NCBI RefSeq assembly: GCF_014648635.1
Contig: NZ_BMRM01000032.1
Coordinates: 1-64,000 of the forward strand
Origin: Streptomyces cinerochromogenes
GTDB lineage: Bacteria > Actinomycetota > Actinomycetes > Streptomycetales > Streptomycetaceae
DNA length: 64,000 nt
Direction: 5' to 3'
Of this stretch, positions 8,318 through 21,034 are shown piece after piece (the first letter of the stretch is position 1; every line of letters starts with the position of its first letter). A program made the position numbers and the translations under genes. Under the pieces are notes generated by a model. It did no database searches. It was not told where the DNA came from and saw only the letters and a list, made by a program, of their open reading frames with translations.

Positions 8318-9001
8318 GTGAGAACCAGCGGCGACGGTACGGCTGGGGGTGCCCCCGGACGCAGTTTCGGGGAGAGCGGTCCGTACCCGCCCCCGAGCCC
8401 GCGGCTGCGCTCAGGCGGGGGTCACCCCCATCCCGGCAGCGCGGTCGATCACGCTCCGCAGCTGCCGACGGCGGTGCCGAACGGCGGAGGGGTGGCGGCC
8501 ATGACGTCCGAACAGATCGGTTACCGCGGGCCCACGGCCTGCGCGGCGGCCGGCATCACTTATCGGCAGCTCGACTACTGGGCCCGCACCGGCCTGGTCG
8601 AGCCCAGTGTGCGGCCCGCCTACGGATCGGGCACCCAGCGGCTGTACAGCTTCCGGGACGTCGTCGTCCTGAAGATCGTGAAGCGGTTCCTGGACACCGG
8701 GGTGTCGCTGCAGAACATCCGCACGGCCGTCCAGCACCTCAGGGAACGCGGTTTCCGCGACCTGGAGCGGATGACCCTGATGAGCGACGGTGCCACCGTG
8801 TACGAGTGCACCTCGCCGGACGAGGTCCACGCCCTGCTGCAGGGCGGGCAGGGCATCTTCGGGATCGCCGTCGGCGTGGTGTGGCGGGACGTGGAAAGCG
8901 CGCTCTCGCAGCTGCACGGCGAGCGCATCGACACCGGCGAGACCCTCGTCGGGCAGAACCCCGCGGACGAACTGGCGCGGCGCCGCAACCGGGCGGTCTG
9001 A
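8318..9001 (+). CDS. MerR-family regulator (Rv1830-like)
   Basis: A 227-residue protein. The first 60 residues are low-complexity Gly/Pro/Ser. A MerR helix-turn-helix follows (GPTACAAAGITYRQLDYWAR, then PAYGSGTQRLYSFRDVVVL), and the C-terminal helical part (RFLDTGVSLQNIRTAVQHL) likely dimerises. No effector-binding cysteines are seen. The short effector domain suggests a developmental or growth regulator as for other Rv1830-like proteins. GTG 8318 was chosen because GGAGG at 8308-8312 is 5 bases upstream and a good promoter ends at 8287; an in-frame GTG at 8240 lies inside the palindrome. Confidence 0.85.
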   Translation: MRTSGDGTAGGAPGRSFGESGPYPPPSPRLRSGGGHPHPGSAVDHAPQLPTAVPNGGGVAAMTSEQIGYRGPTACAAAGITYRQLDYWARTGLVEPSVRPAYGSGTQRLYSFRDVVVLKIVKRFLDTGVSLQNIRTAVQHLRERGFRDLERMTLMSDGATVYECTSPDEVHALLQGGQGIFGIAVGVVWRDVESALSQLHGERIDTGETLVGQNPADELARRRNRAV

Positions 9002-9068
9002 CCGCGGCGCCCCGGTCGGGCACTCCGGCGCCACCGCATTGTCAGTGCCGTGGTGCAGCATCGGAGAT

Positions 9069-10484
9069 GTGAGAAACGCGCCCACGATCCTTCATCTCGA
9101 CATGGATGCCTTCTTCGCCTCGGTGGAGCAGGCGTCCAAGCCGAGTCTGCGCGGGAAGGCGGTCGTGGTGGGCGGGCTGGGACCGCGCGGTGTGGTGGCC
9201 ACCGCGTCGTACGAGGCGCGGGTGTTCGGGGTCCACTCGGCGATGCCGATGGCGCAGGCCCGCCGGCTGGCGCCGAACGCCGCTTATCTGGTGCCGCGCT
9301 TCAGCCTGTACCGGGCGATCAGCGAGCAGGTGATGGCGCTGCTGCGGGAGCTGTCACCGCTGGTGGAGCCGCTGAGCCTGGACGAGGCGTTCGTGGACCT
9401 GGAGGCCGGGGGAGCGGCCTGGGACGAGGAATCGGCCCGGCGGGCCGGTCGGAAGCTGCGCGCGGACATCCGGGCGGTCACGGGTCTCACCGGCTCCGTG
9501 GGGCTCGCCGCCTCGAAGATGCTGGCGAAGATCGCCTCCGAGCAGGCCAAGCCGGACGGCCTGGTGCTGATCGAGCCCGGCACCGAGCGGGCGCTGCTGG
9601 CGCCGATGCCGGTGCGGACCCTGCCGGGGGTCGGGCCGGCCACCGGTGACCATCTGCGCAGGGCAGGGATCACCACGGTGGAGGAGCTGGCGGAGGCCGG
9701 GGAGGACGAGCTGGTCCGGCTGCTCGGCAAGGCGCACGGGCACGCGCTGTACGCCATGGCCCTGGCCCGGGACGAGCGGCCCGTGGTGGCCGAGCGGGAG
9801 ACCAAGTCGGTGTCGGTGGAGGACACCTACGACGTGGACATCCACGACCGGCTGCGGGTCGGTCTGGAGGTGCAGCGGCTGGCCGACCGGTGCGTGGGGC
9901 GGCTGCGCGGGGCCGGGCTGTCCGGGCGGACCATCGTGCTGAAGGTACGGCGGTACGACTTCTCCACGCTGACCCGCTCCGAGACGCTCAGAGGACCCAC
10001 GGACGACCCCGCGGTGATCCGTGAGGCGGCGGCGCGGCTGCTGGACTCCGTGGACACCACGGGCGGGGTGCGGCTGCTCGGAGTGGGGGTGTCCGGGCTC
10101 GCCGACTACACGCAGGAGGACCTGTTCGCGCAGGCCCTGCCCGCGCGGGCTGCCGAGGCGCCGGAGGAGACCGTCACCGAGGCCGTGGTGGAGCGGGTGG
10201 AGCCCGTCGAACGGCAGTGGCGGGCCGGGCAGGACGTGCGGCACGCGGAGTACGGGCACGGGTGGGTGCAGGGGAGCGGGCTGGGGCGGGTGACCGTGCG
10301 GTTCGAGACGCCCCGGTCCGAGCCCGGCCGGGTACGGACGTTCTTCGTGGACGATCCCGCGCTGGAGGGTGCCGATCCGTTGCCCTTGGTTGCGGACCTG
10401 GCGGCTCAGGGCTCCTCCGAGCCCGCCAGTTTGCCGAAGTCGCGGTCCGGGACCGTGGGGGGTGAGGCCACGTCCAGGCCGTAG
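9069..10484 (+). CDS. dinB: DNA polymerase IV (Y-family) with C-terminal Tudor-like tail
   Basis: A 471-residue translesion polymerase. The palm carries LDMDAFFASVEQ near the N-terminus and the SLDEAFVDL metal-binding motif. Finger, thumb and little-finger domains follow. A sliding-clamp motif QEDLF lies at residues 349-353, where most Pol IV proteins end. About 118 further residues follow. Residues about 385-435 (AGQDVRHAEYGHGWV, then VTVRFETP) resemble the Tudor-like RNA-polymerase-binding domain at the C-terminus of PcrA/UvrD helicases. GTG 9069 is chosen because conserved sequence begins there; no strong ribosome site is seen. The 3-prime end overlaps the convergent PRC-barrel gene by 79 bases. 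Confidence 0.92.
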   Translation: MRNAPTILHLDMDAFFASVEQASKPSLRGKAVVVGGLGPRGVVATASYEARVFGVHSAMPMAQARRLAPNAAYLVPRFSLYRAISEQVMALLRELSPLVEPLSLDEAFVDLEAGGAAWDEESARRAGRKLRADIRAVTGLTGSVGLAASKMLAKIASEQAKPDGLVLIEPGTERALLAPMPVRTLPGVGPATGDHLRRAGITTVEELAEAGEDELVRLLGKAHGHALYAMALARDERPVVAERETKSVSVEDTYDVDIHDRLRVGLEVQRLADRCVGRLRGAGLSGRTIVLKVRRYDFSTLTRSETLRGPTDDPAVIREAAARLLDSVDTTGGVRLLGVGVSGLADYTQEDLFAQALPARAAEAPEETVTEAVVERVEPVERQWRAGQDVRHAEYGHGWVQGSGLGRVTVRFETPRSEPGRVRTFFVDDPALEGADPLPLVADLAAQGSSEPASLPKSRSGTVGGEATSRP

Positions 10485-10777
10485 TGGTGGTAGAGCTGGA
10501 GTTCCTGTTCGGGGGAGAGATGGCGGCCGACTCCGAAGTCGGGGGCATCCTTGATCAGGGCGCGCTCGAAGGGGACGTGCAGGGTGCCCTCGACCAGTTC
10601 GCTGGGCTCCAGCGGCACGAAGGCGTCCCGGGAGAACAGGCCGGTGCGTATGGCCGCCCACTCGGGCACGCCGGTGGCGTCGTCCAGGTACACCTCGTCA
10701 ATGGTGCCGATCTTGGTGCCATTGCGGTCGAACGCCTTGCGGCCGATCAGGTTGCGCGGATCGATGTCGGTCTGCAC
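10406..10777 (-). CDS. PRC-barrel domain protein
   Basis: A 123-residue soluble protein. The PRC-barrel lies in the first 75 residues (RNLIGRKAFDRNGTKIGTID, then LFSRDAFVPLEPSELVEG). The C-terminus includes LSPEQELQLYHHYGL, a sequence common in Streptomyces PRC proteins. PRC-barrels bind RNA or partner proteins, and this member has no known partner. GTG 10777 has GGAGGGAGAGGG directly upstream. Its last 79 bases are antisense to the end of dinB, so convergent transcription could affect both. Confidence 0.85.
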   Translation of the reverse strand: MQTDIDPRNLIGRKAFDRNGTKIGTIDEVYLDDATGVPEWAAIRTGLFSRDAFVPLEPSELVEGTLHVPFERALIKDAPDFGVGRHLSPEQELQLYHHYGLDVASPPTVPDRDFGKLAGSEEP

Positions 10778-10901
10778 GGTCCCTCTCCCTCCACGTGGTC
10801 GCAACTCATCCGTAAGCACTACAAAAGAGCACATTCGCGGAGGCGGCCACTCGAAGCCTCCGCCGTTGACCTCGCTGGTACGCTGACAGCGGCTGCTGAC
10901 C

Positions 10902-11103
10902 CCGTGCGGGAGAGTCCTCCGACCTCGTCGGAGGCGCCGAAGGAGCAACTCCTCCCCGGAATCTCTCAGGCTCACGTACCGCACGGACGAGGTCACTCTG
11001 GAAAGCAGGGCGGATGTCGACGGCTTCCGCCCTCACCGACGGTGAAAGCCGGCGTCCCTGGGGCGCCCGGTGAAGCTCTCAGGTTGAGATGACAGAGGGG
11101 GAG
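10902..11103 (+). promoter_or_regulatory. Tandem glycine riboswitch upstream of gcvP
   Basis: Two adjacent aptamers with the class hallmarks are visible. Aptamer I runs about 10902-10986: CCGTGCGG/CCGCACGG as P1, GGAGAGTCC, GCGCCGAAGGAGCAACTCC, and ATCTCTCAGGC. Aptamer II runs about 10989-11103: ACTCTGGAAAGCAGGGC, CACCGACGGTGAAAGCC, GCGCCCGGTGAAGCTCTCAGG and GATGACAGAGGGGG. Glycine binding is expected to switch on the glycine-cleavage gene gcvP that starts 65 bases downstream. Confidence 0.93.
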
Positions 11104-11167
11104 GCCGTTGGGGTATCCGTACCGGGGTGCCCCTCGAAGGTCGCGCCAGACCCAGGAGGCCTCCGCA

Positions 11168-14053
<2,886 letters not shown>

Positions 14054-14065
14054 GCGAGCCGTGGC

Positions 14066-14106
14066 CGAAGGGCCCCGTCCGGACGATGTCCGGGCGGGGC
14101 CCTTCG
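14066..14106. terminator. Bidirectional hairpin between gcvP and the molbindin gene
   Basis: CGAAGGGCCCCG (14066-14077) pairs with CGGGGCCCTTCG (14095-14106), a perfect 12-bp stem, and the inner TCCGGAC/GTCCGGG can extend it. It lies between two converging genes. Confidence 0.75.
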
Positions 14107-14123
14107 CCGTCGGACGTCGGGCA

Positions 14124-14543
14124 TCAGGCCGTGGCCAGGGCCACCTCCGTCGACTTGATCAGGGCGATCACCGGGGTGCCCTCGGCGAGGTCCAGGTCGG
14201 CGGCGGACTCCTGGGTGATGGCCGAGGTCAGCCGGCCGCCCTCGATGCCGATCCGCACGGTGGCCATGGCACCGCCGGTGGCCACGTGGGTGACGGTGCC
14301 GGGCAGCTGGTTGCGGATGGAGACACGGTGGACCGGGGCGGTGGCCAGGGACACCTCGGTGGACTTCACCAGGGCGCGGACCGTGGTGCCCTCGGACAGG
14401 GCGAGGTCCCGCGCGGCCTCCAGGGTGATGACCGCGGTGAGGTCCTGGCCGCCGGTGAGGCGGAGCTTGACGGTGGCCATGACCTCGCCGAAGTGCACCT
14501 CGGTGACGGTGCCGGGGAGCTGGTTGCGGATGCTCAGGGTCAT
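14124..14543 (-). CDS. Molbindin with two Mop/TOBE domains
   Basis: A 139-residue protein made of two near-identical Mop domains. Each begins IRNQLPGTV and ends in a KSTEV-(S/A)-LATA motif (first copy residues 1-68, second about 73-139). Di-domain molbindins bind molybdate or tungstate in the cytoplasm and serve as a store or sensor. It lies next to modC on the same strand, so it probably belongs to the same metal response. ATG 14543 has only a weak GGTGGG upstream, and an in-frame GTG lies two codons earlier. Confidence 0.88.
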   Translation of the reverse strand: MTLSIRNQLPGTVTEVHFGEVMATVKLRLTGGQDLTAVITLEAARDLALSEGTTVRALVKSTEVSLATAPVHRVSIRNQLPGTVTHVATGGAMATVRIGIEGGRLTSAITQESAADLDLAEGTPVIALIKSTEVALATA

Positions 14544-14571
14544 GGGCACCCACCGTAGAGCGCCGGTCCGC

Positions 14572-15689
<1,118 letters not shown>

Positions 15690-15693
<4 letters not shown>

Positions 15694-16553
15694 GATGTCG
15701 TCGTCATCCAGCGGTCCCGGAGCCCTGCCAGGACCGCGATCGACACGGCCAGCAGGACCAGGCTGAGGGCGATGGCGGCCTCGGGGTCGTTCTGGAGGGC
15801 GAGGTAGACCGCGAGGGGCATGGTCTGGGTGCGGCCGGGGAAGTTGCCCGCGAACGTGATCGTCGCGCCGAACTCGCCGAGTGCCCGGGCCCAGGCCAGG
15901 ACCGCGCCGGCCGCGATGCCGGGCGCGATGAGGGGCAGGGTGACCCGGCGGAACGCGGTGAAGCGGGAGGCACCGAGTGTGGTGGCCGCCTCCTCGTAGC
16001 GCGGGTCGGCGGCGCGCAGGGTGCCCTCGACGCTGATGACCAGGAAGGGCATCGCGACGAACGCCTCCGCGATCACCACCCCGGTGGTGGTGAACGGCAG
16101 GGTGATCCCGAACCAGGAGTCGAGCCATCTGCCGATGACGCCGTTGCGGCCGAGGGCGAGGAGCAGGGCCACACCGCCGACGACCGGCGGGAGCACCAGC
16201 GGCAGGGTGACCAGGGCCCGTACGAGGCCGCGGCCGGGGAACTCCGTACGGGCCAGCAGCCAGGCCAGCGGTACGCCGAGGACGAGGCTGACGGCGGTCG
16301 CCGCGGTCGCGGTGACCAGGGACAGCCGCAGCGCCTGCCACACCTCGGCGCTGGTCAGCTGGTCGGGAAGGCTGCGCCAGGGCGCGCGGACCAGTAGTGC
16401 GAGCAGCGGCAGCAGCAGGAACGCCAGGGCGAGCAGGCCCGGCAGCAGCAGCGGCAACGGCACCCCGCGCCGGCCCCCCGTGCCGGCGCGGCGGCGCCGC
16501 GGCCGGTCCGTGCGGGGACCGGTCGCGGCGCCGGGCTTGTCGAGCGGGGTCAC
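15690..16553 (-). CDS. modB: Molybdate ABC transporter permease
   Basis: A 287-residue inner-membrane permease with about five to six membrane helices. The ABC permease loop that docks on the ATPase reads EEAATTLGASRFTAFRRVTLP. ModB-type features are the LPLVLPPVVGGVALL segment and the ALGEFGATITFAGNFPG stretch. GTG 16553 overlaps the modA stop (GTGA) and its own stop overlaps the modC start, so modA-modB-modC are coupled. The N-terminal 30 residues are Arg-rich, consistent with a cytoplasmic tail. Confidence 0.93.
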
Positions 16554-17368
16554 GGCTTGAGGAACCCGGCCTGGCTCAGCACCTTCTGGCCCTTGGCGGA
16601 GCGCACGAGGGCGATGAACGCCTTGGCGGTCTCGGCGTTCGGCGCGTCCTTCAGCAGCGCGATCGGGTAGTCGTTGACCGCGTCGGCGGACTCGGGGAAC
16701 TCCACGCCCTCCACCTTGCCACCGGCGGCCTTCACATCGGTCTTGTAGACGACCGCGGCGTCCGCCTCCTTCAGCTGCACCTTGTTCAGCGCCGCCTTGA
16801 CGTCCTGCTCGTAGGAGACCGGGGTCAGCTTCAGCTCGGCCGCGTCCAGGGCCTTCTGCGCGGCGGCGCCGCAGGGCACGCTCTTGTCGCACAGGACGAC
16901 CTTCAGGCCGGACTTGGTGAGGTCCTTCAGGGAGGCCACCTCGTCGGGGTTGCCCGGCAGGGTGGCGATCTCCAGCTGGTTGCGCACGAAGGTGGCCGGG
17001 GCGCCGGTCGCGTCGCCCTTGTCCGTCACGATCTTCATCGTCTTGGGGCTGGCGGCGGCGAAGACGTCCGCGGGGGCACCGCCGGTGATGCTGGCGGCGA
17101 GGGTGTCGCTGCCGCCGAAGTTGAAGCTGACCTCGGTGCCGGGGTGCTCGTGCTCGAACTCCTTGCCCAGGGTCGTGAAGCTCTCTTTCAGGGAGGCCGC
17201 CGCGAACACGGTGACCGTGCCGGAGAGCTTGGGGGAGGCGGACGCGTCCGACGAGCCGGACTTCTTCGCGTCCGACGAGGAGGAGCAGGCGCTGAGGGCC
17301 ATCAGGGCGGCGGCTCCCGCACCGGCCAGCTTCAGCATCCGCCGGGTCCGGCGCACGGAACGGGTCAT
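16550..17368 (-). CDS. modA: Molybdate-binding lipoprotein
   Basis: A 272-residue extracytoplasmic binding protein. A lipoprotein signal peptide ends in LSAC (mature Cys near residue 26), followed by a Ser-rich linker. The ModA domain starts at SGTVTVFAAASLKESFTTLG and includes GSDTLAASITGGAPADVFAAAS. The Ala-Ala-Ser-Leu-Lys and Gly-Ser-Asp segments line the oxyanion pocket in this family. ATG 17368 (or the adjacent GTG) has GAGGAG upstream. It is first in the modABC operon. Confidence 0.93.
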   Translation of the reverse strand: MTRSVRRTRRMLKLAGAGAAALMALSACSSSSDAKKSGSSDASASPKLSGTVTVFAAASLKESFTTLGKEFEHEHPGTEVSFNFGGSDTLAASITGGAPADVFAAASPKTMKIVTDKGDATGAPATFVRNQLEIATLPGNPDEVASLKDLTKSGLKVVLCDKSVPCGAAAQKALDAAELKLTPVSYEQDVKAALNKVQLKEADAAVVYKTDVKAAGGKVEGVEFPESADAVNDYPIALLKDAPNAETAKAFIALVRSAKGQKVLSQAGFLKP

Positions 17369-17441
17369 CACGGATCTACTCCTCGGGTTCTGTCGGACAA
17401 CTGTCGCGCCCCTGGTACGGCCGGGCATCGGCCGTGCCGCG

Positions 17442-17469
17442 ATGATACTGCCGCATCTGCCAGGTGTAA
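17442..17469 (-). promoter_or_regulatory. Candidate promoter of modABC, and the 332-base gap around it
   Basis: On the minus strand TTACAC (17469-17464) and TATCAT (17447-17442) are separated by 16 bases, about 75 bases before modA. A molybdate repressor site cannot be identified. The rest of the gap (17369-17700) holds only the 14-bp repeats listed separately. Confidence 0.45.
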
Positions 17470-17597
17470 GTCCCTTGTCATATCGCATGAGCCGGGAACT
17501 CGTGGCGTGTGGCTCGCATGTGCGTTTGTACGGTGCTCACGGTCTACGACATGCCGAACGCCGCTCTGCCGGTGAGGCGAGCGGCGAGTGGCGAGCA

Positions 17598-17653
17598 GTG
17601 AGTCGTGCGCGGTGAGTGGTGCGCGGTGAGTCGTGCGCGGTCAGTGGTGGCCG
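17598..17653. repeat. Four 14-bp tandem repeats
   Basis: The unit GTGAGTCGTGCGCG repeats at 17598-17611, 17612-17625, 17626-17639 and, with several changes, 17640-17653. Similar GTGAGYGG-type sequence continues on both sides to about 17700. It lies in the gap between modA and the downstream Mop regulator gene. Confidence 0.85.
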
Positions 17654-17700
17654 TGCGTGACCGCCGTGCGTGATGGCGGTGAGCGGTGAGCGCGGTCGGG

Positions 17701-18096
17701 TCAGGTGCGGTCGACGTGCACGTTCGTGGACTTCACGCGGGCGGTGGCCTCCATGCCGACCTCCAGTCCCAGCTCCTCCACGGCCTCGCGGGTCAGCAGC
17801 GACACGAGCCGGTGCGGGCCCGCCTGGATCTCCACCTGGGCGGCGACGTCGCCGAGCTTGATCGCGGTGACGATGCCGGGGAAGGCGTTGCGGACCGAGG
17901 TGTGCGAGGCGTCCTCCTCGGCACCGCCCCCCTTGGCCAGTTCGACGGAGAACGCGGCGAGATCCCTGCCGTCGATGAGCCGCCGCCCGGACTCGTCGCG
18001 GTGGGTGGCCACCCGGCCGGCGTCGGCCCAGCGGCGGGCGGTGTCCGGGCTGACGCCGAGCAGCCGCGCGGCCTGGCCGATGGTGTAGGACTGCAT
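17701..18096 (-). CDS. Helix-turn-helix protein with Mop/TOBE domain
   Basis: A 131-residue protein: an excisionase/MerR-type helix-turn-helix (YTIGQAARLLGVSPDTARRW, residues 3-22) and a C-terminal Mop domain (RNAFPGIVTAIKLGD to ARVKSTNVHVDRT, about 69-131). The layout, DNA-binding plus molybdate-binding, predicts a molybdate-responsive regulator analogous to ModE but built from a different HTH. It lies upstream of modABC on the same strand. ATG 18096 lacks a clear ribosome site, and a GTG three codons upstream is also possible. Confidence 0.87.
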   Translation of the reverse strand: MQSYTIGQAARLLGVSPDTARRWADAGRVATHRDESGRRLIDGRDLAAFSVELAKGGGAEEDASHTSVRNAFPGIVTAIKLGDVAAQVEIQAGPHRLVSLLTREAVEELGLEVGMEATARVKSTNVHVDRT

Positions 18097-18151
18097 GCCG
18101 GTCACGATAGGGCCACGTACCGGGAACCGAGGACCTGGGGGCCGGTGCGCC

Positions 18152-20110
18152 TCAGCCCGTGTGGACCCGCGGCCGGCGGTTGCGGTCCGGTTCGGCCTCG
18201 CGCAGCACCTCGCGGGTGACCGGGGCGACCTCGCCCTGGCCGAAGAGGAAGAAGCGGAGGAAGTTGGCGAACGGGTTGCCCTCGGTCCACTCGAAGTAGA
18301 TGTGCGGGATGCAGCCCGTGACGTCACGGACGTGCAGCAGCAGCGCGGCGAGGGCGTTCGGGATGGAGGCGGACTCCAGCGTCAGCACCCGGTAGCGCCC
18401 GTGCAGCACCTCGCCGCGCACCGTCAGGCCCGCCTCGAACTCGGACGGGTCGGTGACCGTGACCTCGGCGAAGACGAAGTCCTCCTGCTCCGGCATGTCG
18501 TTGTCGGCGCGGATCTGCTCGATCTTGTCGCGGTACTCGGCCTTGTCGCGGTGGCCCGGTTCATTGGCGATGAAGCGCATCTTCCGGCTGGCCATGTCCC
18601 GGATGAAACGTTCCGCCATCGGGTCGAGCGACACACTGGTCACGCGCAGCTCGAAGGCGCGGGCCAGCCGGGACAGCAGTGAGACGAGGATGATGCCCGC
18701 GATGAAGCAGGCACCGATCTTCACGCCGTCCGGACGCTCGATGACGTTCACGACGGTGGTGTAGAGGAAGACCGCCGAGATCACCGCGAAGGCGATCGTC
18801 CAGCCGCGCTGCCCCGCCTTGCGCGCGGCGATGGTCACCGCGATCGCGGCGGAGCTGATCAGCACCAGCACGCCGGTGGCGTAGGCGCCGCCCTGCTTGT
18901 CGACGTTGGCGTCGAAGATCCAGGTCACCAGGAAGGCGACCAGGGTGAAGACGATGACCATCGGGCGGACGGCGCGCGCCCAGTGCGGGGCCATGCCGTA
19001 GCGGGGCAGGTAGCGCGGCATCAGGTTGAGCAGGCCGGCCATGGCGGAGGCGCCCGCGAACCACAGGATGGCGATGGTCGAGACGTCGTACACCGTGCCG
19101 AAGGCGCTGCCGAGGTACTCGTGGGCGAGGTAGGCGAGCGCGCGGCCGTTGGCGTCGCCGCCCGTCCTGAACTCCTTCTCCGGGATCAGCAGCGTCGTGA
19201 TGAAGCTGGTCGTGATCAGGAAGCCGCTCATGATCAGCGCGGCGGTGGTCAGGAGCTTCTTGGTGTCGCGTATACGACCCCTGGGGTGTTCCTCGGTGTC
19301 CTCCGGGTCGCCCTGGACGTGCGGCATGACGGCGACACCGGTCTCGAAGCCGGAGAGGCCGAGGGCGAGCTTCGGGAAGACGATGAGCGCCACGCCGATC
19401 ATCACGAAGACGTTCCCGTGCTCGGCGGTCAGTGCGCTGCTCCAGTCGGTGATCACGTGCCCGGCGGTGACGACGTGCCACAGGCCGGTGATCACGACGA
19501 CGACGTTGAGGGCGAGGTACACCCCGACCAGGGCGACCGCGACTCCGACGGCCTCCAGGAAGCCCTTGAGGAACACCGCGCCGAGCAGTGCCACGAGGAA
19601 CAGTGTGATCAGCATCTGCTTGCCCTGCAGGGCCTCGGTCAGATGCGGGTTCTCCACCAGGTGGGTCGAGGCGTCGGCGGCGGACAGCGTGATGGTGATC
19701 AGGAAGTCCGTCGCCGCGAAGCCCAGCAGGGTGAGCACGAAGAGCTTGCCCTGCCAGAACGACAGCAGGCGCTCCAGCATCGCGATCGAGCCCTCGCCGT
19801 GCGGGCTCTCGTCGGCCACCCGGCGGTAGACCGGCAGGGCGCCGGCCAGGGTGACGACGACCAGCACGATCGTCGCGATGGGCGAGAGCAGGCCGGCCGC
19901 CAGGGCCGCGATGCCGGGCTGGTAGCCGAGGGTGGAGAAGTAGTCGACGCCGGTCAGGCACATCACCCGCCACCAGCGCTGGCCCCGGTGCGGGGGTTCC
20001 GGCTCGGCGTGCGGTCCGGTGTGGCCACCGGCCTTGCCCATGTCGGACAGTCCCTCCAGCATCCAGGCGCGCAGGCGGCTGGTACTGGGAGGGCGCTCGG
20101 TCGTGACCAT
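18152..20110 (-). CDS. APC-superfamily permease with C-terminal cytoplasmic domain
   Basis: A 652-residue membrane protein with about 12 predicted helices (residues about 50-480). The first conserved stretch reads VDYFSTLGYQPGIAALAAG. A soluble region of about 170 residues follows, starting near SVSLDPMAERFIRDM. The core is that of amino-acid/polyamine/organocation transporters. A large cytoplasmic tail is also seen in KUP- and KimA-type potassium importers, so the substrate may be K+ rather than an amino acid; the sequence does not decide. The ATG follows a GC-rich leader with no recognisable c-di-AMP riboswitch. It is monocistronic. Confidence 0.8.
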   Translation of the reverse strand: MVTTERPPSTSRLRAWMLEGLSDMGKAGGHTGPHAEPEPPHRGQRWWRVMCLTGVDYFSTLGYQPGIAALAAGLLSPIATIVLVVVTLAGALPVYRRVADESPHGEGSIAMLERLLSFWQGKLFVLTLLGFAATDFLITITLSAADASTHLVENPHLTEALQGKQMLITLFLVALLGAVFLKGFLEAVGVAVALVGVYLALNVVVVITGLWHVVTAGHVITDWSSALTAEHGNVFVMIGVALIVFPKLALGLSGFETGVAVMPHVQGDPEDTEEHPRGRIRDTKKLLTTAALIMSGFLITTSFITTLLIPEKEFRTGGDANGRALAYLAHEYLGSAFGTVYDVSTIAILWFAGASAMAGLLNLMPRYLPRYGMAPHWARAVRPMVIVFTLVAFLVTWIFDANVDKQGGAYATGVLVLISSAAIAVTIAARKAGQRGWTIAFAVISAVFLYTTVVNVIERPDGVKIGACFIAGIILVSLLSRLARAFELRVTSVSLDPMAERFIRDMASRKMRFIANEPGHRDKAEYRDKIEQIRADNDMPEQEDFVFAEVTVTDPSEFEAGLTVRGEVLHGRYRVLTLESASIPNALAALLLHVRDVTGCIPHIYFEWTEGNPFANFLRFFLFGQGEVAPVTREVLREAEPDRNRRPRVHTG

Positions 20111-20360
20111 CGGCGTGCTCCAGAGATGCGGCTCAGGTGTTTTCGGCCATCACGCGGACGGCGGCACCAGCGTAAGCAGAGCGTGACGCTCGGGCCCATG
20201 GATCAGGGCTGGGGAGGCGTCAAGCTTGCGTTAAGAATGGCGCAGGAGTGACGTCGCCGCAGAGGGAAGGGGAGGCCGGGAGCGCTGGGCCGGGGTCCGG
20301 CCGGTGCGCGGCCGGGCGGGTGGGGCCGGGCGGGGCCGATCGCGCGGCGGCCACCGAGCG

Positions 20361-20924
20361 TCACTCCAGACCGGACGCCCGGAACACGGCGAGGGCGGTC
20401 TCGCGGTCCACGCGGCGGGCCAGACGGTGCAGGGCGGCCGTGCCGGAGCGCAGGGTGCCGGCCGCCTCGGAGACGTGGGCGCCCTCGGCGAGGCGGTACC
20501 ACAGCTCCGGGTTGCGGAGCAGGACCTCCGGGTCGATCTCGACCCGGTTGCCGAGGGTGTCGCGCAGCACCAGGCGATGGGTGACGCCGTCCAGCGGGCG
20601 TACCGAGGCCAGCAGGTCGGTACGGACCCGGCGGGGGCGCAGCGCCGGCAGACGGCGGGTGGCCAGCCAGCCGGGCCCGGCCGACACACGGACCGGGAAC
20701 AGGACGAGGAGCAGCAGCACCGCCAGCAGGAGCCACACGGCCCCGCGCCACCAGGTCAGCCCGCCGGCCGTCCAGTCGACGCACAGCAGCAGGCCCAGCA
20801 GGGCGCCGGCGCAGCGGACCGACCGGCGTACGTCGTCGGCCCAGTCGCGGTCGTACACCACGGTCCCGGCGCCGGACGGGTACGAGCCGGCCGTCTGGGG
20901 GCGGGTGTCGTCGCGGTGCTCCAT
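20361..20924 (-). CDS. Small membrane protein of unknown function
   Basis: I do not recognise a named family. The 187-residue protein has a hydrophilic N-terminus, two membrane helices close together (CAGALLGLLLCVDWTAGG and WLLLAVLLLLVLFPVRV), and a cytoplasmic C-terminal half (HRLVLRDTLGNRVEIDPEVL) that may form a PH-like beta sandwich as in bacterial membrane PH proteins. ATG 20924 has no Shine-Dalgarno sequence, so the mRNA could be leaderless. It stands alone between a permease and a universal stress protein gene. Confidence 0.7.
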   Translation of the reverse strand: MEHRDDTRPQTAGSYPSGAGTVVYDRDWADDVRRSVRCAGALLGLLLCVDWTAGGLTWWRGAVWLLLAVLLLLVLFPVRVSAGPGWLATRRLPALRPRRVRTDLLASVRPLDGVTHRLVLRDTLGNRVEIDPEVLLRNPELWYRLAEGAHVSEAAGTLRSGTAALHRLARRVDRETALAVFRASGLE

Positions 20925-21034
20925 AAGAGAAACGGTAGTCCGCCGACGGTCGTGCGTGTCCTGCCTTGACGGCGCCCTGACGGGCGGGCGGTGATTCCTG
21001 ACGGGACGGTAACGCCCTCGCCGCGGCGCCCGTG

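Noticed and set aside
20111..20360. c-di-AMP (ydaO) riboswitch before the APC permease
   Set aside because: The leader lacks the conserved ydaO core elements and shows no matching secondary structure.
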